Shown: positions 56,577-64,000 of the stretch, one piece after another | Position numbering within the stretch: the first letter of the stretch is position 1 | Layout of the letters: each line of letters starts with the position of its first letter | Source of the DNA: Morella rubra | Taxonomy: Eukaryota; Streptophyta; Magnoliopsida; Fagales; Myricaceae | NCBI GenBank assembly: GCA_003952965.2 | Contig: CM025852.1 | Coordinates: 26,813,693-26,877,692, forward strand | Direction of reading: 5' to 3' | Length of the DNA stretch: 64,000 bases | Made by a program: the position numbers and the translations under genes | Notes under the pieces: generated by a model | Told to the model about the DNA's origin: nothing | Seen by the model: the letters and a program-made list of their open reading frames with translations, nothing else | Database searches by the model: none

Positions 56577-57990
56577 GAAGATCATAAACATAACATTGCA
56601 TTCCAATATCTATCAACTATATATGCATAATCAATTGATCTGGGCTGGCTAGTTGTTCACTTGGAGACGGACTGCCAAGTGCTCTATTCCTTGGTTCTGG
56701 ATCATACCCTTCCTTGTAGGGATGATGCCAGGATTTGCTTTTAGAGTGGTCAAATATAATTTTTGCTCGAATTCTTTTTTTTTAATCGGGTGTCAAGGCC
56801 TATATTATTATTACTTGTACTTCAACTAATCTTAAGGTCTTTAAATTTATATTATAATCAAAATTTAACAACGTATTTTAAAACTTTAAAAAAAAATTAT
56901 AAATCTTAACTTACATGTAAAATGCAAATTTTCATCCATTATGCTAATTGAACTGGATGTTCATTCAATAAGTAAAAGTCATAAATTATTATGTCAATAC
57001 ACTTACATTAAAAAAAAAAAAAAAGTTTACTTATGTGTGACAGATCATCTATTATCTTGTAGCTCAACTTTCATCTTAAAATTAATTGATTATAAAAAAA
57101 GGTGGTCTAATAAATATATAAAATATAAAATTAAATGATCTCTAATAAACGTGGGACACTTAACATGTGGACATGATACCTGAATTAGTGTTCTCTTGCT
57201 CGCATGCAGATTGTGCTAGCTTCTGTGTAGATATGTGTGGTTTATATATGCATGGACGACATACGAGTACGTGAAATGTTTATTTGTCCTTGCGCACTAA
57301 TCGAGACGCCGTTAAAATATTGTAGCGCACGCTTTTTTTTTTTTCTCTCTAAGTTGTACCGCATGCTTATCCATTGTGACGTAGACGTATACGTGAGTTT
57401 CTTGATGTGTCGGAAGTGAGAAGTCTTGTGGACATTTGCTCATGCTTCCCTTTTTTATATTTAAGAAGTTTGTTTTCTTGACAGCTCGTCCCTTGCATAA
57501 TATTGCAACATGTAATTAATTAACAAGTATATATAAAGATGGCAATTAATTCGAAGTGGCTTATAAATTAAGATACTCTAGAGACAAGTTAAGTATATAA
57601 AGAAGCTAATTAAGCTCAAGGTTTATTCGGTGTACGAAATAGAACGCACATGTAAAATAAGCACATAAATATACAAATGCTGATGATTTTCAATTGTTTT
57701 AAATTATATGAAGATGATAATTTATAACTAACTAGAACCTATATCTTTCAGTTATTCTACACCTTATATATGTATGTAATTAAGTGAGCAGCATTAGGTG
57801 TCTTTGCTCATATATAAACGAGCAGCATTGGCAAATTTATTTTCTTTCAGGGAGAAACCATGAATGCTGCACTTTGCATTTCACTTTTGAGCTTGTTTCG
57901 GCGTGTGTCGTTATACTATTACTATTGCATAGCCAATTATTAGCTAATTAATACAGCAAATCAAGAAGAAATGCAAGGAAAGAATAGAGG
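56577..57990. other. AT-rich flank with repeated fragments
   Basis: 56577-56640 continues partner copy 4 flank. 57185-57245 repeats the GTGTTCTCTTGCTCGCATGC segment seen at 23938. 57880-57950 is a diverged unit of the 39798 inverted repeat. No gene is seen. Confidence 0.4.
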
Positions 57991-58660
57991 ATTCACTACA
58001 AAAAAAAAAAAAAAATTGATTTTTTGAGACAAAAAATTTTCGTAACGAGAGGAAAGGAATTGGTGACAAAAATTTTCAGTGAATTTGAACAGCGAAAACT
58101 TTCTCGAAATTGAAAATAGACATAACTTTGACAAAAAGTAGTCTGATATCAACCTACCGGCCGTGAGTTTTCTTTTGAATTTTAGACAAAAAAAACTTTT
58201 AAACTTTAGCGGATTGGTTGCCGTTTATTGCAAATGAACAATCAAGATTGAAAGAATCGCTCCTCGTGCAGGTATTGCAGATATCACATGTGAGGATTCA
58301 GCCAAAAAAAAAAAAAAAAAAGATATCACATGTGAGGGCCCACATCATGATTCCTCAAAAAGAAGGCTTACGAGTACCTATGCCGATTGTCGAGAGCCCA
58401 CATCATGATTCCATTCCTCGTCAACAAGGGTTACGAGCTGATAATGCTGAAGCGGCTGCCCACTCCTTTCAGGAGAAGTTCCCGCTTCCCTCCTCCTTAA
58501 TCGTGGTTTATGGAAATTCAGCGGTGCTAAGCCGCCCTAGTTTTGTTGTTGTTTTTCGTTATTTGTGTGTGTCTTGTTTTTTTTCCTCGCTTTTCTTGCT
58601 TTCTCTGGGTAAATTTGCAAATCAGAGGAGAATATTTTACAGCCTACAGGGAGCACATCC
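57991..58660. other. Spacer with low-complexity and short duplications
   Basis: GATATCACATGTGAG is repeated (58280, 58321), as is GCCCACATCATGATTCC. The open frame 58218-58706 spans these repeats and an A-run and is not believed to be a gene. Confidence 0.35.
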
Positions 58661-58664
58661 CTCA

Positions 58665-59000
58665 CCTCGCTTCCGTATCATTTTCCTCATTATTATTTTA
58701 GTTTAACAAGCCAGCTCCTAGGACAAGTATTTTAAATTTGTCCAATTTTCAGTCAGGGTTGCGTCCTGGAAATCTTCTGCGGTTTGCTATTAGTGAAGGA
58801 GGATTGAGTTTTGTGAATGGAAAGCTTGCGAGGGCTGATTTAAAATATCTTGGCAAGTCCAATCGAGCACGTGCTTTTGCAGATAGTTACTCCAAGGTTA
58901 GTAGGTACTCGACATTCATCTCCCTGAAGCTGATTTGTTCTTGACGCGTTTAAGATAATTTTGCCCATGTGCACATAATGACAAGCCATAATGTCGTAAT
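58665..59000 (+). pseudogene. Isolated snurportin exon 6 with flanking introns
   Basis: Exon 6 (58753-58896) is open, [20 protein letters not shown] then [14 protein letters not shown] to SYSK, with good splice sites. Exon 7 does not follow; a shared segment TTTGTTTGGATCTAGCGGGC (59022, also at 47690) and a MITE come next. Confidence 0.75.
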
Positions 59001-59054
59001 AAGATTAGTTTGGAGAATTTTTTGTTTGGATCTAGCGGGCAGTTCTTTTTCTTA

Positions 59055-59230
59055 GGTGTTGTTTGGTTAATGTGTATTTTGAAAATTTTTTGTGTTTTGA
59101 GAATTTTTAAGTAATATTAATTTTATTAGTATGCGTGTTGTAGTTATTTTTAGGTGAATATTAAAAAACATGTTCGGTTTGTATATTCTCAGGATTCAAA
59201 AAATCCTGAAAATGCAAAAAAACCGAACAT
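59055..59230. mobile_element. MITE, family of 51026-51168
   Basis: Its reverse complement aligns with 51026-51168 (ACCTAAAAATAA, ACGCATACTAATAAA). The right part TGTTCGGTTTGT..AAAACCGAACA forms its own inverted pair. Confidence 0.5.
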
Positions 59231-59459
59231 TTTCTTTAGAAACTTCAACTTGCATTACGAAAAGGGGGACAACCAGAGTTCACATCACAAGACACAATAT
59301 AAAGAGGAACAGAAACAGAATATCTAAAGCCAGAAAGATTACAACTAGCCGCCCATTTTGCCAAGTGGTGAGCTTGCTGGTTGAGCTTCCTAGGGACCCA
59401 ATGATTGGCCCAGGCAGATTTAGCTTTGAATTCCTTACGAAGCGAACAAATTAACCAGA

Positions 59460-59601
59460 TCTGTTCATATTCTTGTATCAGTATTTGCTTGTGAGCCACA
59501 TATGTATCGCAGGAATTGTTCATGCATGTGGGAATGCGAGAGTTTTGCACCAATTAAAGATAGCTGTGTTTTGGAGTTGTACAAAGACCTGCAGAACGGC
59601 T
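59460..59601. pseudogene. Fused snurportin 3' UTR and phosphatase 3' UTR
   Basis: 59460-59545 matches snurportin 7557-7636, then CCAATTAAAGATAGCTGTG continues as phosphatase 3' UTR to CAGAACGGCTAAAA at about 59601, where it meets the copy of the unknown 3' exon. Confidence 0.65.
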
Positions 59602-59826
59602 AAAAAGCGTGCCTTCGAAAGTTCGGACCAGTCAATGCTCGCCTAACTTTTGAATACTACAGTCAAAAGAACTTGAAAAGAGTCGAGCTGGCACCATCAG
59701 CCACCAGAAGTCTCATTTGTAAATATGAGGTCTGTGAAAGAGACAGGTAACTTCCTCAGGATGTTGGCATAAATTTCAATGGAAATTTGTCACAAAGAAT
59801 TGAAGAACCCCAGTGGTATTTTGTAT
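59602..59826 (+). pseudogene. Second copy of the unrecognised 3'-terminal exon
   Basis: Aligns with 704-931: ACLRKFGPVNARLTFEYY, then SATRSLICKYEVCERDR, a TAA where the first copy has Gln, and LPQDVGINFNG to EEPQWYFV. The stop and the lack of upstream exons make it a pseudogene. Confidence 0.6.
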
Positions 59827-60469
59827 AATTACATTGTTTTAAGTGCCTAATGCAAACCTGCTTTACCGTACACACATACATTGTTCATCTTTCAACTTGG
59901 AGACACACCACAGTCGCGCTGGAGACTCGCAGATTTGATGTGGATCCACCTTTCTTGAGTAGCTCAAAGGACGTGCTCGATCAAGATCCATTTCCTTAAT
60001 CTGCATCACCACAACAACTGGTCTAAGCAAGCAGTTGCATAGTTACTAGCACAAAGCAATTGCATAGTCTATGCATATTATCAATAGTTAAATTCCTCTC
60101 TCTTCTTGGTCTTCTTCTTTTTGCCATTTAGGTGCTGATAAATTACAGCATTTGCCAGTGAACCTTTGCTTTCCAAATATTGTTGATATATTACACATTT
60201 TTTTTCCTCATTCTTCATGTGGGAACAATTTCTTGTTAAAAAGAGAAAGAAAAAGCAAAAAGAAACAAAGTTCACATCTTTCAACTGATCAAACAACCTT
60301 TATTTCCAAACTGCAAATATATTGGGATATAAAATAAGACGAAAATAGGGAGGCCAAACCATAAAGCAGCATCCAACGCATATTGTACATTACACCATAT
60401 TGGTTTCTTGGGATGAATGCCTGTTTGAAGTGTCATCCTGAAAAGAAGATGATAGGACATATTTAGACA

Positions 60470-61722
60470 ACCATCTTTATACTTTGTAAACATGTTGGGA
60501 TGGAGAAACAAAATTCAAGGACGACACCTACTGTGTTAATCAACCGGTCCCTTATACAGTGCATGGAGCTCAGCATTGTCTCTAGAGTATCTTTAGCCAA
60601 TTGGAACTTCACATCCAATTCTCCTGGGTGAGACTGTGCATCATTTTGAAGCTGTACAAAGAGTAGTTTCAGTCAATAAGCATGTGTTATACTTCTAGGG
60701 CGTCTCTATCTAGGTCTATTTCTCTTCCTCTGTTATGGAATTAGCCAGTCCAAACCACAAGGGCATTCATCCTATGTGGTTTTCACCAGTAAAAATTCAG
60801 AAGTAAGAGATAATCATTATATACCTTCAAGTTGATAACCGCCACAGGGTCTGCCAATTCTGTGTCCTGCTGATTTGCCAAATTCCATGTCAATACCTTC
60901 ACCGGCGGCAAAGTAACCTAAATATGGTTCATGCTTAAGTAAAGCTGAGAAATTTATGTGCGGATACACGATGGTTCAGAGAAATTTCAACATTTTTCTT
61001 TTCATCAATTAGGCTGCTATAAGGATAAGTAGTAATTCATCATAGGATTTTCAGAGCAGCCAGTCCCAAAGCTTCACCTTGGCTCACAAAAACTAAAAAT
61101 TTAAGGTGGTAGAGACACAGAGTTTGGCCACCACATGAGCGAAAGTACATGAATAGTAGTTAAGTGATAGAGTTTAACAAGATATTTCCGGGATGAACGA
61201 GGCTGTGCATACCAAAATAGAAGTTCTGACCCGGTCCTTGAGTAAATCTTCCTGCCATTCTCGTTGAAACTTTTGCAGCAGAAGCGTCAACAGTCTTTGA
61301 AGTTCAGGCAATACTTCACTGGGAAACAGTTTCTAAATGTCGTCCTTGCTGACATTCTCGTAAACACACCTACGGATCAACATGCGAAGGCATACCAAGA
61401 ACTGCAATGTGGAAAAGTCAGAAAATATATTATACAACTAAAATCCTTTAAATAACCCCCCAGATTTTATAAGAAAAATTGCATCAATTTGTAATATGCG
61501 TTCGTGTTAGGAGTAAATAGAGTGAGATTACAGGGTCGAGGTCGGAGTCGTGCTGAAGCTGAAGCATTTGGAGCGCGGATGACGAGGCGGTCGCGGAGTC
61601 GAGCCGAGGCCGGTTTTTCGGGTCCTCCAAAGGGCTTTGGAGAATATATTATTCCTACTCCTTACTCCTTCGAATTCCTCACCAACAGCGGCAAATGACC
61701 CCACAGACTGCTGCCCCATTCT
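60470..61722 (-). pseudogene. COMM-domain gene, second copy
   Basis: All four exon regions are present at the spacing of 1754-2994. Exon 1 has small deletions and insertions that shift the frame (about 61560-61700). Exon 2 has CAG to TAG in DDIQKL (near 61335). Exon 3 starts VTLPPVKVLTWNLANQQ with changes, and exon 4 is still readable. The ATG context is altered (MGQQ for MEGS). Confidence 0.8.
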
Positions 61723-61784
61723 TCAAAACACCGGAACTGACTTCTTTCTTCTAATTTCTAAAACCTCTGCCGATTTTCCAGAAC

Positions 61785-61931
61785 AGAAACGCTGCTACTT
61801 TTTTTATAGGCAGCCGGTGGAGCAGGACTTAGCCTGCGGGTGTGGGGGGATTCGACCCCCAGAGCTAACCCTTCCCAAAGGGAGCAGGTGCCGGCTGAGC
61901 TAAAGCTCACTGGCCAGAAACGCTGCTACTT
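61785..61931 (-). mobile_element. tRNA-derived SINE with 16-bp target duplication
   Basis: The minus strand (61915-61801) begins GGCCAGTGAGCTTTAGCTCA, an A-box-like tRNA start. A B-box-like GGTCGAATCCCCC follows, and it ends in an A-rich tail (T-run at 61799-61805). AGAAACGCTGCTACTT flanks both sides (61785-61800, 61916-61931). The first gene copy has the empty site at about 3062-3077. It is non-coding and would be mobilised by a LINE. Confidence 0.9.
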
Positions 61932-62321
61932 GCTAGCTTCTGCAGTCCGTTTTCAATTTAGCGGCTTCGCCCTGATACGACGTCGTCTGTGTTCCACATA
62001 TTTGGCAGAGAATACACGTGTCAATGGTAGATACCGAGCTTAATTCGGGCAATTTTCGTTGCCTTAACAAATTGCAAACTCGTCTTTGCAAGTTCTTTTG
62101 GTTAAAGAAAATTCATGGGGATGTTCAGGGTGTTACCAAAAAAGATACTACGTCGATAAGTTGTTGTCTTTACAGGCCGTTAATATGTATAGCTGCCTCA
62201 CAACGAGGATGGGGGAAATTTTGGAAAGGCCTTACGACGACGGTTCGCCTTTGTTAAGTTCATAAATCGGTAGCGAGGCAAGGCGGCTAATTTCTTGAGA
62301 GAAAGTGGACGGAGCAAGAAA

Positions 62322-64000
62322 ATGGCTCCCCATGATCTTCGGCGGCCTTTCAAACGACCTGCAATCTCCGACCAGCAGAGGCGCAGAGAAATCTCCCTGC
62401 AGCGCCAAGCACAGAATCGGCGCGATGCACAGCAACATGGCCGCTGCTTAGCCTCCACCCTCCTATACCTCTAGTCCCCACGAGCCGAACCCGCATCCGA
62501 GCCCGAACTGAAACTCGAATCCTTACCCGAATTCGGCACGGAACTTGAAGCCGAATTCGAAGCTTCGCCCAGTGAGTTCGATATTCGACAGGCCTCGAAG
62601 CTCAAAGACTCGCAAGCTCGGAAATGGTTCGCTGGACAGCTTATGCTTCCCGAGTGGATGATCGACGTCCCTGATCAACTCGCTCAAGACTGGTTCCCAC
62701 TCTCTCTGTCTCTTATTCTTTCCTATCAATTCAAATATTTTCCCTTAATACCATGAGTAAACTTACTTAGTACTGGTTTTGGGGGTAGGTATGTATTTGC
62801 AAGGCCGGCTGGGAAGCGATGCTTTGTCGTTTCGACTAACGGTACAACAGTTAGCACGCTACGGAATGGTTCTATTCTAAACCGTTTCCCATCTGCTCTC
62901 CCCAGCGGAGCTAGGACCAGAGATGCTTCAGGCTCCGCTCAATCATATTCCATTCTCGACTGCATCTTTCACGAGGTAGCTATGAGAAATATGCGGTTTT
63001 TTAGACCTCGATATTGCATGTTGGAGAGTACCCGGCCCTTTAGACAATGTACATCTGTTTTGTGAGTTTTTTGTGGTAAACTTGGGATTGTGACTTGCAG
63101 TCGGATCAGACATACTACGTGATCGACATGGTTTGCTGGCGCGGTTACTCACTCTATGACTGCACGGCAGAGTTCAGGTTCTTTTGGTTGAATCCTAAGC
63201 TTGCCGAGACTGGTGCTTGCGACCAACCTTCTTACTATCATCGGTACAGGTTTTGTCTGGTTCCAGTGTACAACTGTGACCGGGCTGGTCTGTCTGCAGC
63301 TTATACGGGCAGTCCCTTATGTCAAGGATGGCTTGATATTTTATAACAAGTAAAATCCTTTACCGTGATAGGGTGTCCGATGCTAAATGCTTTGAATTTT
63401 TAATGTTGCATTGGCTGAGAAATCCGTATGTATAATTTATTGGTCCATAGTGATGTATGATACTCTTTTGCAATGTTGCTTATATCTTTGGAAGATTTCC
63501 AATTTTTATTATCTGGCCATAATCCATAAGAAGTGAGGTAGTTTTGTGCAGTTTGTGCTTGAGATCAGTCCATACCCCAGGAGTGGATTACAATTGCAAA
63601 CTTTAGTCTGGGCTTCCGAAATTGCTGCGTGACGTGCTTGAGAAGCTTTAGGAATACCTAGGGCATTGGTGGGGAATATATATAGTCTCTTGTTGTGTCA
63701 GACTCCTTGTTTTGAAAAATATTTGCTATCCTAGGGTGCTGTTACATATTGGGGTTTGTTTTGGGACTGGATTGGGAGATAAGCAGTTCTTCTCTGGGTG
63801 TTATAGTGGATAGCATCCAAATTGTTGAACCTTGTCCACAATTGTATTCTCTGTTCTGGTGTCCTCATTTTTCGTACTTTATTGCTTTGCAGGAGTAGGA
63901 TGGCTGGTGACTGTAAGATAGAACTTCTGGCTTTAATTCGTATGATTTGCGTGTGACAGACCATGTGTAAGGAAGCACATTTGTAGCATCAATGCATATC
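62322..64000 (+). pseudogene. Snurportin-1, second copy (runs off the window)
   Basis: Exons 1-3 correspond to 62322-62692, 62791-62977 and about 63105-63352, with intron 3 to the window end. Codon 51 is TAG (62472-62474) where the first copy has CAG. A 12-bp deletion lies in the acidic stretch, and exon 3 has a frameshift in AAYTGSPLC (about 63310). Introns are retained, so it arose by segmental duplication and not by retroposition. It lacks the exon 3 duplication of the first copy. Confidence 0.85.

Noticed and set aside
57991..58080. CACTACAAAAAA start, like a CACTA transposon end
   Set aside because: No matching inverted end, no 3-bp target duplication and an uncertain subterminal repeat; kept only as a possibility.
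58218..58706. 162-codon open frame
   Set aside because: It runs through an A-tract and two short duplicated segments, has no family signature, and overlaps the flank of a displaced snurportin intron.
61801..61915. Functional tRNA gene
   Set aside because: A- and B-box-like motifs are present, but the acceptor stem and cloverleaf are not, and the 16-bp target duplication plus A-tail identify a SINE.

Overview
This window looks like nuclear DNA of a seed plant, most likely a woody eudicot. The evidence is spliced genes with GT-AG introns, AT-rich introns and spacers, plant gene families (snurportin, a COMM-domain protein, purple acid phosphatase, a B3-like family, a TON1-recruiting-motif protein, a chloroplast NifU protein) and plant-type transposable elements (hAT, TRIM, tRNA-derived SINE, many MITEs). 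The species cannot be named from the sequence.

Layout. (1) 600-7700 is a gene-dense block: the last exon of an unrecognised gene (+), a COMM-domain gene (-) and a snurportin-1 gene (+). The last two diverge from a 469-bp shared promoter. All seven snurportin exons can be joined in frame (426 codons), and an extra duplicated exon lies inside. (2) 59600-64000 is a second copy of the same block, about 58.8 kb away. Both of its genes carry stops and frameshifts, and a SINE with a 16-bp target duplication sits in its promoter. (3) The roughly 52 kb between is a mosaic of duplicated gene fragments: purple acid phosphatase 27-like relics (two multi-exon copies, one exon copy and at least six 3'-end pieces), at least five B3-like copies with four copies of an unknown divergent partner, isolated snurportin exons and introns, a NifU fragment, a TRM-family fragment and a plastid-protein fragment. 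(4) Transposons sit in and between these pieces. Best defined are a 4.5-kb hAT element (51605-56104) with an exact 8-bp target duplication and a frameshifted transposase, a 353-bp TRIM element (48319-48671), a SINE (61801-61915), a Harbinger-like MITE (38600-38791), hAT-like non-autonomous elements (35315-36321, 49315-50109, 56171-56576) and a large foldback element (42809-43707).

Only the first COMM-domain gene, the first snurportin gene and possibly the B3-like exon at 24752-25196 look intact. The feature most worth follow-up is 7681-8480: two head-to-head B3-like copies form an inverted repeat with about 365-bp arms and a 61-bp loop, close to several sense copies of the same family. A transcript across it would fold into a long hairpin that could yield small RNAs against the family. 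Next are an in-frame exon duplication in snurportin, and chimeric junctions shared between distant sites that record how the mosaic was built.
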